Source: a virus. From it: DNA of 20,178 bases. Location of the stretch: positions 1 to 20,178 of IMG/VR virus record IMGVR_UViG_3300025057_000059, one strand, 5' to 3'. The translations under genes and the position numbers were made by a program. Shown here piece after piece: positions 1 to 6,332 of this stretch; the stretch's first letter is position 1, and each line of letters starts with the position of its first letter. Below the pieces are notes generated by a model. It had not been told where the DNA came from, did not search any database, and was given only the letters and a program-made list of their open reading frames with translations.

Positions 1-34
1 CCTGCAAATCAATGTGATGCAGGAGATTTCGTAG
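1..34 (+). CDS. 3' end of an upstream gene (partial)
   Basis: From base 2 a frame reads LQINVMQEIS and stops at TAG 32-34, immediately before the ATG at 35. The TAGATG junction matches the tight gene packing seen throughout this block, so this is probably the tail of the preceding gene. Ten residues are too few to assign a function. A second stop (TGA 15-17) in another frame is an equally short alternative. Confidence 0.4.
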   Translation, partial: LQINVMQEIS

Positions 35-436
35 ATGTCAGAAAATCCTTCGGAGAACTCAGAAAATGGGGCCAAGCCAATGGCTGATGTTTCCAACCAG
101 ATGCAGGCATACGTTCGGCAGGCCGCGGCCCCTGTCATGCCAGGGGAACTTATTGCGCACCAGATTGCCCGCGCGGCGCGGCGTCTTGGTGTGACCCAAT
201 CAAGGGCAAAGGCTCTTTGGTATGGGGAAGCGCGCCGGATTGATGCTCAAGAATACATGATCGCGCGCGATCTTTATGAGGCCAAGATTTTGAAAGGGGC
301 GCGAGATGCCTATGAGGTCAACGAAAAAGCACGAAAGGCAGCGGCCAATTTTTTGGCGCGTGAGAACCCATTTGGCCAAGTGGCTGATGACGACCTCAAA
401 TTCACTGGCAAGAAAAATCGCACCTTGGATTTTTGA
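35..436 (+). CDS. Hypothetical phage protein, 133 aa
   Basis: The function is not recognised. The ATG at 35 has a good Shine-Dalgarno (AGGAG 21-25, 9-nt spacer) and directly follows the TAG of the preceding frame. Residues 1-30 are Ser/Asn/Glu-rich and probably disordered. Residues 36-75 are basic and helical, with a pattern (LIAHQIARAARRLGV followed by SRAKALWYGEARRI) compatible with a small helix-turn-helix, so DNA binding is possible but only inferred. The C-terminal half is rich in Ala, Lys and Arg. It lies 15 nt upstream of gapR and is probably co-transcribed with it. I see no membrane segment or signal peptide. Confidence 0.85.
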   Translation: MSENPSENSENGAKPMADVSNQMQAYVRQAAAPVMPGELIAHQIARAARRLGVTQSRAKALWYGEARRIDAQEYMIARDLYEAKILKGARDAYEVNEKARKAAANFLARENPFGQVADDDLKFTGKKNRTLDF

Positions 437-451
437 TCAGAGGGGAACCAG

Positions 452-709
452 ATGAACAACTCTCAACTGAAAGCCTATATCGACCGGATTGAACGCCTTG
501 AGGAAGATAAGAAGGCGATCTTGGAGGACATTAAGGACGTTTACGCCGAAGCGAAAGCCTTTGGCTATGACCCGAAGATCATGCGCAAGGTGATTTCCAT
601 GCGCAAGCAGGACGCCAATGAGCGGGCAGAGCAAGAGGCCATTCTTGATCTTTACCTAGCAGAGCTTGGCATGACCCCTCTGGAAAGAGCGATAGAAGGG
701 GCTGAGTGA
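452..709 (+). CDS. gapR: GapR-family (DUF2312) nucleoid-associated protein
   Basis: At 85 aa it is close to the size of Caulobacter GapR, and it is colinear with the family throughout. It has the [19 protein letters not shown] opening helix, then [16 protein letters not shown], then [12 protein letters not shown], and ends in [12 protein letters not shown]. GapR is a small coiled-coil protein that encloses overtwisted DNA and helps topoisomerases ahead of forks and RNA polymerase. A phage copy could support phage replication or transcription, or displace the host protein; that is inference. The start has GAGGGGA (440-446) upstream. The stop overlaps the next ATG (TGATG). Family assignment is secure; the phage role is not. 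Confidence 0.93.
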   Translation: MNNSQLKAYIDRIERLEEDKKAILEDIKDVYAEAKAFGYDPKIMRKVISMRKQDANERAEQEAILDLYLAELGMTPLERAIEGAE

Positions 710-969
710 TGCAAATTATGGTTGGACGATCTTATATAGACGGTTTTGGCAATATTGTTGAGATTGTTTCAGATAACAGTGGCTTAGCTGACAAGCCATA
801 TTTAGGCAGCAATGGAGACGCATATTCTAAAAATGGCCGCTTTTCGTATGAAAAACATAGCCAATATGATCTTGTTGAGCAAGTCGCTAACAAGGGCTCG
901 TTTGATTACAACCAAGGCTGGCGCGACGGCATAATTGCCGGAATTAAAGCGTCTTTGGGGGTTGAGTGA
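709..969 (+). CDS. Hypothetical protein, AT-rich orphan, 86 aa
   Basis: Not recognised. I chose the ATG at 709, which overlaps the gapR stop as TGATG, over the GTG at 706. The predicted product is mostly beta in its first half (GRSYIDGFGNIVEIV) and ends in YNQGWRDGIIAGIKASLGVE. That ending resembles the GWRDGI(I/A) helices found in several small phage proteins that carry a conserved surface label. The gene is visibly richer in A+T, with codons such as ATA, TTA and AAA, than its neighbours, which suggests later acquisition. The stop TGA 967-969 overlaps the rusA start. Confidence 0.8.
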   Translation: MQIMVGRSYIDGFGNIVEIVSDNSGLADKPYLGSNGDAYSKNGRFSYEKHSQYDLVEQVANKGSFDYNQGWRDGIIAGIKASLGVE

Positions 970-1352
970 TGACCCTGACCTTTACCCTCACTTGCCCTGT
1001 CCCCTCTGTGAACGAGCTTTACGCCAACAATCGCAAGGGCGGTGGCCGCGTTAAAACGGAACGCTACAGAGCTTTCAAAAACGCCGCTGGGTGGGAAGTG
1101 AAAGCCCAAAAGGTGAAGTCACTAAAGGGTTGTTTCACCCTGCACATCATGGCCGCACACCCCAAAAAAGCGCGCGACATTGACAACATGATTAAGCCCA
1201 TTCTCGACCTGTGTGTGGATATGGGGCTTGTGGAAGATGACCGCTGGCCTCTGTGTCAGGGCGTTTCTGCCCAATGGTCTGAGGCATTGAAAGAAGGCGT
1301 CATGGTCTCTATCCGGCCGGCTGCCCACCAGATCAAAGCAGAGGTGGCGTAA
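969..1352 (+). CDS. rusA: RusA-family Holliday junction resolvase
   Basis: A 127-aa metal-dependent endonuclease that cuts four-way DNA junctions during phage recombination and before packaging. The signature RDIDNMIKPILD...GLVEDDRW is complete. Counting from the ATG at 969 places acidic residues at D70, D72 and D91 and a lysine at K76, the same numbers as the catalytic residues of E. coli RusA. This supports 969 over the GTG at 966. The N-terminal VPSVNELYANNR loop is also typical. The start overlaps the previous stop (TGATG) and the stop overlaps the next start (TAATG), so it is translationally coupled on both sides. Confidence 0.96.
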   Translation: MTLTFTLTCPVPSVNELYANNRKGGGRVKTERYRAFKNAAGWEVKAQKVKSLKGCFTLHIMAAHPKKARDIDNMIKPILDLCVDMGLVEDDRWPLCQGVSAQWSEALKEGVMVSIRPAAHQIKAEVA

Positions 1353-1501
1353 TGACCCCTCAAGAGCGCCATATCGACAGGCTTTACAGAAGCTACGTTC
1401 TCACTCGGGAAGCGTGGCACATGTCAGGAAAGCCGAAGAACGGCCTTTATTACGAATACCTGAAAGCAAGAAGAATGTGGAGGCAGGCATGGGGTGTTTA
1501 G
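1352..1501 (+). CDS. Small phage protein, 49 aa
   Basis: A short ORF whose ATG overlaps the rusA stop as TAATG, with GAGGTGG (1341-1347) as Shine-Dalgarno. It reads to TAG 1499-1501 and overlaps the first 13 nt of the next gene. The product is basic and aromatic (RLYRSYVLTREAWHMSGKP, then YYEYLKARRMWRQAW), consistent with a small helical nucleic-acid-binding protein, though no family is recognised. It fills the interval that a longer upstream start of the next ORF (1414) would otherwise claim, and its overlap geometry matches the rest of the operon. Confidence 0.7.
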   Translation: MTPQERHIDRLYRSYVLTREAWHMSGKPKNGLYYEYLKARRMWRQAWGV

Positions 1502-1926
1502 GCATTCAAGGCTACGCAATCAAGAAAGTTGACCCTGAGACCAGAGGCTTGATTGATGCAGCCATTAAGGCAGGCAAGGCGCAGAAATGCCCGCCTCGGA
1601 CTTATTCGGTTCAAATTGGCGAGGCTGACATTGGCACCAATAAATTCAACCGGCAAAAGGTCAATCGTGAGCTGACGCCAGAGCAAAGGGCTTTGGCTGA
1701 GAAGATATGCAAAAAGCACGGGATGCTCTTTAGCGATCTGATGCCGACAAAAAGCCCGCGTAAAGGCTCTGTGAAGCTGATCAGGGAGACTTTGGCGTCA
1801 TTGCATGACCTTGGCATGACATATGCCCAGATAGGCCATTGCTTTGACCGCACACGCGGCTCTGTCGCCTCTATCATCTCAAAGCATCGGGAAGATGAAA
1901 AGAAGAAAAGGGGGGCAGGGAAATGA
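1489..1926 (+). CDS. HTH protein with DnaA domain IV-like C-terminus
   Basis: 145 aa. The ATG at 1489 has GGAGG (1479-1483) 5 nt upstream. The in-frame ATG at 1414 has no such site and lies inside the 49-aa gene, so 1489 is preferred. Residues ~94-134 (VKLIRETLASLHDLGMTYAQIGHCFDRTRGSVASIISKH) have the layout of the DnaA duplex-binding domain: a long helix, then a 'T...IG..F.R....V' HTH. There is no AAA+ ATPase domain. Such proteins could bind DnaA boxes or act as transcription regulators. The placement just before the replication genes fits either, but the similarity is by eye and the function is inferred. Confidence 0.85.
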   Translation: MGCLGIQGYAIKKVDPETRGLIDAAIKAGKAQKCPPRTYSVQIGEADIGTNKFNRQKVNRELTPEQRALAEKICKKHGMLFSDLMPTKSPRKGSVKLIRETLASLHDLGMTYAQIGHCFDRTRGSVASIISKHREDEKKKRGAGK

Positions 1927-2705
1927 ACGGGCTTCCCTACTACAAAGCATACCCCAGAGACTTCATTGAAGGCACTATCGGAATGCCATTTGAGCTTAAG
2001 GCAGCTTATCGGCTTGTGCTGGACATGATCTACATGCAGGGAGGCAAATTGCCGGACGATGACAGATACATTTCCGGCCTGCTTGGGTGCAGTGTTCGGG
2101 CTTGGAAAAAGCACCGTGAAGCCCTGATTTCGATGGGGAAAATTTACACTGAAAACGGAATTATCTCCAACTTTCGCGCTGATAAAGAGCTTGAAAGTTC
2201 GAGAAAACTTCAAGAAAAAAACGCCGAAAACGGAGCCAAAACTAATAAAAACAATAACTTAGCAAAGTCGAACGCTAAACTAACGCGCGGGATAGATACA
2301 GAACCAGATACAGAAACAAAAGATAAAGCTAAAGCTTCATCTAGCGGAGAAGGGTTTGAGTGGAAGGATTTTGACAGGTCAAATACTGACCATTTGAACC
2401 GCTTGGAAAAGGCATTGCTGGAAGCTGGCGGGGAAAGCCTCAACCAAGCCACTGGCGGTTTTCTGATGATGACCGAGCCTCTCCGTTGGCTGGAAGCGGG
2501 GGCGAATGTTGAAATCCACATTCTGCCCACGATCAGGGCCATTTGCGCCAGAAACAAATCCGTCAAGAGCTGGAATTATTTCACCAACGCCATTTTGGAG
2601 GCCGCGGCAAAGCCTGCGCTCAAGGTCACTGGAAGCCTTGCTGAGCAAGCTGCCGTAGATCCCGAGATCAGAGATTTTGTTGAAAAGTTTGGGGGGCTGC
2701 AATGA
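1923..2705 (+). CDS. DUF1376 (YdaU-like) phage replication protein
   Basis: 260 aa. Residues 1-95 match the DUF1376 pattern: YYKAYPRDFIEGTIGMPFELKAAYRLVLDMIYMQGGKLPDDDRYISGLLGCSVRAWKK is its core, seen as a short aromatic start, a helix-rich middle and 'G.LPDDD..I...L....R.W'. This domain occurs in phage replication initiators and primosome components, usually as a winged-helix DNA-binding module. Residues ~96-140 are a Lys/Asn/Ser-rich linker. The C-terminal third (EGFEWKDF...TGGFLMMTEPLRWLEAGA...KSWNYFTNAI) resembles the tail of such initiators. GGGGCAGGG precedes the ATG, which overlaps the preceding stop. Likely role: loading the host replisome at a phage origin. Confidence 0.88.
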   Translation: MNGLPYYKAYPRDFIEGTIGMPFELKAAYRLVLDMIYMQGGKLPDDDRYISGLLGCSVRAWKKHREALISMGKIYTENGIISNFRADKELESSRKLQEKNAENGAKTNKNNNLAKSNAKLTRGIDTEPDTETKDKAKASSSGEGFEWKDFDRSNTDHLNRLEKALLEAGGESLNQATGGFLMMTEPLRWLEAGANVEIHILPTIRAICARNKSVKSWNYFTNAILEAAAKPALKVTGSLAEQAAVDPEIRDFVEKFGGLQ

Positions 2706-3130
2706 GCGACAAGATTTTCACCTCTGTCACAAAACCGCTACTTGAAACGCTTGGAAAGCCGAAGAACGGAACAATCGAAGCCATTCACGCCAGCTATGCC
2801 AGAAAGCTCCTTGGGTTTGAGCAAAAGGATTTGGAAGCGGCTGTTTTTGAATATCTAGACAACCGGCGCTTTGAAACATGGCCAAAGCCTTTGGAGCTTG
2901 AGCAACTGGCTTTGAGCAAGTCCTACGAGCGGCAAGACTTGGTTTTTGTGCCACGGGGCGAACATCCAGATTACACGCCGGAGTGGGTGGCTATGGCAGC
3001 GGCAAAGGGAAAAAATCCTCAAACCATGACCTGCACACAAAGCGAAAACAACGGCAACCAGTTTGGCTGGTATTTTCCCAAGCAAGAGCTGAAAACGGCC
3101 ATGAGCGCAAGAAGAGGGGTGGCGGCATGA
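2702..3130 (+). CDS. Hypothetical protein, possible helicase-loader partner, 142 aa
   Basis: Directly coupled to the DUF1376 gene (the ATG at 2702 overlaps its stop, with GGGGGG at 2691-2696). Residues 1-70 follow the arrangement seen in small phage replication partner proteins: a helical bundle with YARKLLGFEQKDLEAAVFEYL and then a 'TWPKPLELEQL' segment. No Walker motif is visible, so this is not an AAA+ loader. The C-terminal half (PRGEHPDYTPEWVAMAAAKG) is of unknown function. The replication role rests mostly on position and is weak. Confidence 0.82.
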   Translation: MSDKIFTSVTKPLLETLGKPKNGTIEAIHASYARKLLGFEQKDLEAAVFEYLDNRRFETWPKPLELEQLALSKSYERQDLVFVPRGEHPDYTPEWVAMAAAKGKNPQTMTCTQSENNGNQFGWYFPKQELKTAMSARRGVAA

Positions 3131-3363
3131 TTAACAACCCCACCACTATCGACAACAAGATTTACATTGCAGCTCAGCTTTATGATGGTTGGGCCGTGCA
3201 GGTCAAAATGCCAGGTCAGCGCCCGATCTATGCCAAATACACCCCAGACGGCCACAGGACGCTTGAGGCGCGATACATGACCCACAAGCAGGCCCAACAC
3301 TTCATGAACATCTTGGCAGGCGTGGCAAAGCCAAAGAGCCAGAAATTTCAGGTGATGACATGA
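3127..3363 (+). CDS. Hypothetical protein, 78 aa
   Basis: Not recognised. The ATG at 3127 forms an ATGA overlap with the preceding stop and is preceded by AAGAGGGGTGG (3111-3121). The same frame is open further upstream, but no start there is as well placed. The product looks like a small beta-rich domain (IYIAAQLYDGWAVQVKM...IYAKYTPDGHRTLEARYMTH) followed by one helix (KQAQHFMNILAGV). It is the last gene before the methyltransferase, whose start overlaps its stop. Confidence 0.78.
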   Translation: MINNPTTIDNKIYIAAQLYDGWAVQVKMPGQRPIYAKYTPDGHRTLEARYMTHKQAQHFMNILAGVAKPKSQKFQVMT

Positions 3364-4547
3364 TGAACTATCTGTCCGTTTGCTCTGGGATTGAGGCGGC
3401 AACACAGGCTTGGCACCCGCTTGGATGGAAGCCCGTGGCCTTTTCAGAAATCGAGAAATTCCCGAGCGCGGTTTTGGCGCACCATTACCCAAATGTGCCT
3501 AATTGGGGCGATATGACAAAGTTTAAGGATTGGCCAGATGCAAATGTCGATGTTCTCGTTGGAGGAACACCATGCCAAGATTACTCAATCGCAGGAAAGC
3601 GGCTTGGGATGGCTGGAGATAGGGGCCAGCTCACCCTTGCCTATATTGAAATCGCTGCACGATATCGCCCCAACTGGATCGTTTTCGAGAATGTGCCCGG
3701 ACTTCTGTCAAGTAACAGAGGACGAGACTTTGCGCGATTTCTGGGAGACCTCAGCGGCAAGCGCATTGCCCCCCCAAAAGGCGGATGGGGGAACTCCGGA
3801 ATTATCAGCGGCATTGGCGCGGCCTATGGCCTTGCCTACCGTGTTCTTGACGCTCAATACGTGCGAACACGCCGATACCCTTGGGCCGTGCCACAACGGC
3901 GACGCCGTGTGTTCGTTATCGGATGTCTTGGAGACTGGAGACGTTCCGCAGCGGTATTATTTGACCACGAAAGCCTGTCTGGGAATACTCCGCCGCGCCG
4001 ACAAGCGGGGCAAGGATTTGCCGCGTTTTCTGAAGGCAGCATTGGAAGCTACCGTCAAGACGTTGTAGCGGCAACTGCAAGGGCAAGTGGGGGCTCGCTT
4101 GGTGGGAGTGGTGGAAGTGAGACGCTTGTCTCTGCATCGCGCATGGTTGCTTTTGGTGAATATGTTGATGACGGAACCGGATCGGCTTTGAAGGCCCGCG
4201 ACTATAAGGACGCTACCGATCTGGTGGCCGCATTCAAAGGGGGGCAAGGATCAAAAGCAAGAGGTATTGCTTATCACGAAAAAGTTGCGCCAACGCTTGG
4301 TGCCACTCAATCTGGAAGCAATCTCGCCCCCTCATTGCTGCAAGGCAGCACAGTCCGCCGGCTAACCCCGCGCGAGTGTGAGCGATTGCAAGGGTTTCCC
4401 GATGACTTCACGGCAATTCCGTGGCGCGGCAAGCCAGCCGAAAACTGCCCCGATGGGCCGCGTTACAAGGCGCTTGGCAATTCTATGGCCGTGAACGTCA
4501 TGGACTGGATCGGGCAGCGCATTCAAAAGGTGGAGGTGAGGGTATGA
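3360..4547 (+). CDS. dcm: DNA (cytosine-5-)-methyltransferase
   Basis: A complete 395-aa C5 methyltransferase that uses S-adenosylmethionine to methylate cytosine in a specific DNA sequence. Motif I is SVCSGIEAAT (6-15). Motif IV is GGTPCQDYS with catalytic C72. Motif VI is ENV (110-112). Motif VIII is QRRRRVFVIG (179-188). The target recognition region is ~230-330 and includes a Gly/Ser-rich stretch (ARASGGSLGGSGGSE). Motif IX is RRLTPRECERLQGFPDDF (333-350) and motif X is YKALGNSM (369-376). No restriction partner is adjacent, so it is probably an orphan protecting phage DNA from host restriction. Recognition sequence unknown. ATGs at 3360 and 3363 are both possible. A second frame is open inside it (3538-4068). 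Confidence 0.95.
   Translation: MMNYLSVCSGIEAATQAWHPLGWKPVAFSEIEKFPSAVLAHHYPNVPNWGDMTKFKDWPDANVDVLVGGTPCQDYSIAGKRLGMAGDRGQLTLAYIEIAARYRPNWIVFENVPGLLSSNRGRDFARFLGDLSGKRIAPPKGGWGNSGIISGIGAAYGLAYRVLDAQYVRTRRYPWAVPQRRRRVFVIGCLGDWRRSAAVLFDHESLSGNTPPRRQAGQGFAAFSEGSIGSYRQDVVAATARASGGSLGGSGGSETLVSASRMVAFGEYVDDGTGSALKARDYKDATDLVAAFKGGQGSKARGIAYHEKVAPTLGATQSGSNLAPSLLQGSTVRRLTPRECERLQGFPDDFTAIPWRGKPAENCPDGPRYKALGNSMAVNVMDWIGQRIQKVEVRV
3538..4068 (+). CDS. Overlapping +1-frame ORF inside dcm, 176 aa
   Basis: This frame is nested within the methyltransferase, from just before motif IV to beyond motif VIII, and has no stop for 531 nt. Its ATG has a good Shine-Dalgarno (AAGGA 3525-3529, 8-nt spacer). The product begins MQMSMFSLEEHHAK and ends with the segment AVCSLSDVLETGDVPQRYYL followed by KACLGILRRADKRGKDLP. 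I recall very similar starts ('M..LFSLEEHHAK') and ends ('SLSD(I/V)LETGDVPQR...KAC.GILRRAEKRGK.LP') in phage proteins annotated as hypothetical next to or inside dcm genes. This would make it a true dual-coded gene rather than a shadow. That memory cannot be checked here, and expression is not shown. Function unknown. Confidence 0.5.
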   Translation: MQMSMFSLEEHHAKITQSQESGLGWLEIGASSPLPILKSLHDIAPTGSFSRMCPDFCQVTEDETLRDFWETSAASALPPQKADGGTPELSAALARPMALPTVFLTLNTCEHADTLGPCHNGDAVCSLSDVLETGDVPQRYYLTTKACLGILRRADKRGKDLPRFLKAALEATVKTL

Positions 4548-4768
4548 CCGACAACACTGACAACATAGTTGAACTCTTTCCAGGCACAGACAAGCCGGAG
4601 CCAGTGGGGCGCGTGTTTGAGCACGTTATCCGGCGCTCTGACAAGGAGGCTCTGGACGCAATGGAACTGACCATCAAAAACCAATTTAAGCACTTCGCCA
4701 GATACGCCGGAGAAGCCCGCGCTAAGGCGCTGTTGAAGGAAATGGAGCAAATCAATGACGCAACCTAA
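4544..4768 (+). CDS. Hypothetical protein, 74 aa
   Basis: Not recognised. The ATG at 4544 overlaps the dcm stop (ATGA) and has GGAGGTGAGG (4532-4541) as Shine-Dalgarno. The frame is also open upstream inside dcm, but only this start has a ribosome site. The N-terminus is acidic (MTDNTDNIVELFPGTDKPEP); residues 30-70 look helical (DKEALDAMELTIKNQFKHFARYAGEARAKALLKEMEQ). It may be a small accessory or regulatory protein. The last 14 nt overlap the next gene. Confidence 0.75.
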   Translation: MTDNTDNIVELFPGTDKPEPVGRVFEHVIRRSDKEALDAMELTIKNQFKHFARYAGEARAKALLKEMEQINDAT

Positions 4769-5198
4769 ATTCCAAGCAGGTGACTTCGTTCACAAGCACA
4801 ACCACCATTGTTTTCAGGGCTATGTGATTTCCTCTGGCATTATTGATGGTCAAGAAATCGTCTCTGTGCAGCATTGGCCGGAAAACTGGCGGTTTCAATT
4901 TCGCGCAGAGCAACTCGTCAAAGCCATGCCTGAGACTTTTGACCCTCGCGGGGCTTGTGCGGAGATGCAAATTGAGCTTTGCAAAACCAAAAAATCGCTT
5001 GCTCACTACAAAGGGAACTGCGCCAACCAAATTGCTTGCACCCACATGCCAACAGGTGAGCGCATAACAATTTTTGCAAGAGAACGGCGCAGCATTGATC
5101 TGCTTTTTGGCGAAGAAAATGTGGCTAAAGCTCTGCATGAAATACGGATGGCACCAAAGACGCCACTTTTCTCAATAGATGGCGAGGGTGGTAAATGA
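4755..5198 (+). CDS. Hypothetical protein, 147 aa
   Basis: Not recognised as a family. Residues 5-60 look like a small beta-barrel of the KOW/SH3-like kind ('F.AGDFVHKHNHHCFQGYV', 'IVSVQHWPENWRFQF', then EQLVKA). The middle contains paired cysteines (GACAEMQIELC and GNCANQIACTHMP), and the C-terminal part is helical. The ATG at 4755 lies inside the end of the previous gene with AAGGAAATGGAG upstream, so translation is probably coupled. Its stop overlaps the next start. Confidence 0.75.
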   Translation: MTQPKFQAGDFVHKHNHHCFQGYVISSGIIDGQEIVSVQHWPENWRFQFRAEQLVKAMPETFDPRGACAEMQIELCKTKKSLAHYKGNCANQIACTHMPTGERITIFARERRSIDLLFGEENVAKALHEIRMAPKTPLFSIDGEGGK

Positions 5199-5437
5199 TG
5201 TTTGGGTTATTCGGCAAAAAGCAAGTGATTGAAAAGCATTGTGTAGGCTGCAAATGGCACGAGCAAAGAGGGCCATTCATGCGCTGTAACAATCCGAACC
5301 TTGTGAATATATCCCCAGTTTGTGGCCCCGTGCCTCAGAATTGCTGGGACATGAGGCGATCAAAGAAAAAATGCGGTCTGGAAGCTCGATATTTTGAGCC
5401 AGCCACAAGACAAGGCAGCGAGGAGGGCGGGGAATGA
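5195..5437 (+). CDS. Cysteine-rich small protein, 80 aa
   Basis: A small basic protein with six cysteines at residues 16, 19, 31, 43, 50 and 60 (HCVGCKWHE, then MRCNNP, VCGPVPQNCWDMRR, KKCG). The CxxC pair followed by spaced cysteines suggests a zinc ribbon or similar metal-binding fold. This resembles small phage zinc-finger proteins but I cannot name the family. Starts at 5195 and 5198 are both ATG, so either is possible; the first overlaps the previous stop. Function unknown, possibly nucleic-acid binding or host-protein binding. Confidence 0.78.
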   Translation: MMFGLFGKKQVIEKHCVGCKWHEQRGPFMRCNNPNLVNISPVCGPVPQNCWDMRRSKKKCGLEARYFEPATRQGSEEGGE

Positions 5438-5751
5438 TTGACCTAAACACAATTCAAGTGGGTGAAACTTATACAGATGTCTTCTGCCGAACCTTGACAG
5501 TGATCTACATCGAAGGCGGCTCTATTGTCTGCAAATATTACGAAACCACCATAAACACCACCATAAACCCTTGGTCATTTTGGGTAAAAAAGCTCACCGT
5601 CTCAATTTGGGATCAAGAGCGAATTACTCGTGATAAATGGAAGCCTCTACGGGTAAAAAGAAAAGCAGGCTCAAGGCGCCTGCCAAAGCCAACACCCATT
5701 CCAACTGGATACGAACTACAGTGGCCAGTTCTGGCAAAGGCGGGTGTGTGA
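5434..5751 (+). CDS. Hypothetical protein, 105 aa
   Basis: Not recognised. The ATG at 5434 overlaps the previous stop and has AGGAGGGCGGGG (5421-5432) as Shine-Dalgarno. Residues 1-75 look all-beta (VGETYTDVFCRTLTVIYIEGG, then SIVCKYYET...PWSFWVKKLTV). The C-terminus is basic and Pro-rich (KRKAGSRRLPKPTPIPTGYE). An exact 12-nt tandem duplication (5545-5568) encodes TTINTTIN in the middle. The stop TGA 5749-5751 overlaps the next start. Confidence 0.72.
   Translation: MIDLNTIQVGETYTDVFCRTLTVIYIEGGSIVCKYYETTINTTINPWSFWVKKLTVSIWDQERITRDKWKPLRVKRKAGSRRLPKPTPIPTGYELQWPVLAKAGV
5545..5568 (+). repeat. Exact 12-nt tandem duplication inside a gene
   Basis: Two consecutive perfect copies of ACCACCATAAAC, in frame, give TTINTTIN in the 105-aa product. 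A two-copy in-frame repeat is consistent with a recent slippage event. Confidence 0.85.
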
Positions 5752-6320
5752 TGGCGGCTAGGCAGCAATCCCGCAAGATCGGTAAAAAGGACATTGGCTT
5801 GCCCCAGATCGATGGCCTAGAGCCAACCAAGCACTATGCCGAAAAGATCAAAGGATCTCTCGACACCATAACCGAGACCACCACAAGCGGGCGGGGCAGG
5901 GCTGTGGCACGCATTCGGCTTTCGCTGGTTGAGCGGCTCTACCGGCGCGGCAAGCTGGACAAGGCGCAAGTATCCGCTGCGGAGGCGTATCACCGCGATT
6001 GGGTTTTGGCTGGCTTCACGGGGGCTGAAACATGCCAGCAATGGAAGGAATATATTCAGCGATTCGGCGCGGGGCAAAATGTGCAGGACGTGCGCCAGAT
6101 GGCAAAGGAGAGGTATTTCCACGCGGCAAAGATGTTTCCGCGAGGGCAGAGAGACCGGCTTTTCAAAACGGCGGAATATGGCATTTGCCTTGAGCTTGTG
6201 GATGCAGAAGCCATGATCGGCGGGCTTTATGGGTATAGCGGGAGAAATGAGGTTGCGGGCGTTGTTGCCACCGCAATGGCCACCACCTGCGACGTGCTTG
6301 TAAAGGCGTATGGGCTGTGA
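5751..6320 (+). CDS. Putative late regulator at the lambda-Q position (DUF6456-like), 189 aa
   Basis: I chose the ATG at 5751 because it overlaps the preceding stop (TGATG) and has AAAGGCGGG upstream. The same frame is open from 5637, but that start has no ribosome site. The N-terminal 50 residues are basic and probably disordered. Residues 53-90 (ARIRLSLVERLYRRGKLDKAQVSAAEAYHRDW) and 135-189 (DRLFKTAEYGICLELVDAEAMIGG...VVATAMATTCDVLVKAYG) recall the helical DUF6456 family of alphaproteobacteria and their phages, by eye only. It is the last early gene, directly before a promoter-leader-terminator unit and the late operon. This is where phage lambda encodes its antiterminator Q, so a late-transcription role is plausible but not shown. 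Confidence 0.8.
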   Translation: MAARQQSRKIGKKDIGLPQIDGLEPTKHYAEKIKGSLDTITETTTSGRGRAVARIRLSLVERLYRRGKLDKAQVSAAEAYHRDWVLAGFTGAETCQQWKEYIQRFGAGQNVQDVRQMAKERYFHAAKMFPRGQRDRLFKTAEYGICLELVDAEAMIGGLYGYSGRNEVAGVVATAMATTCDVLVKAYGL

Positions 6321-6332
6321 TGTTACCGAGCC

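Noticed and set aside
1611-2213. 200-aa minus-strand frame
   Set aside because: Antisense to two well-supported genes, with no ribosome site or family resemblance.
5637-5750. N-terminal extension of the 189-aa protein from ATG 5637
   Set aside because: It would overlap the previous gene by 115 nt and has no Shine-Dalgarno, whereas 5751 has both coupling and a ribosome site.
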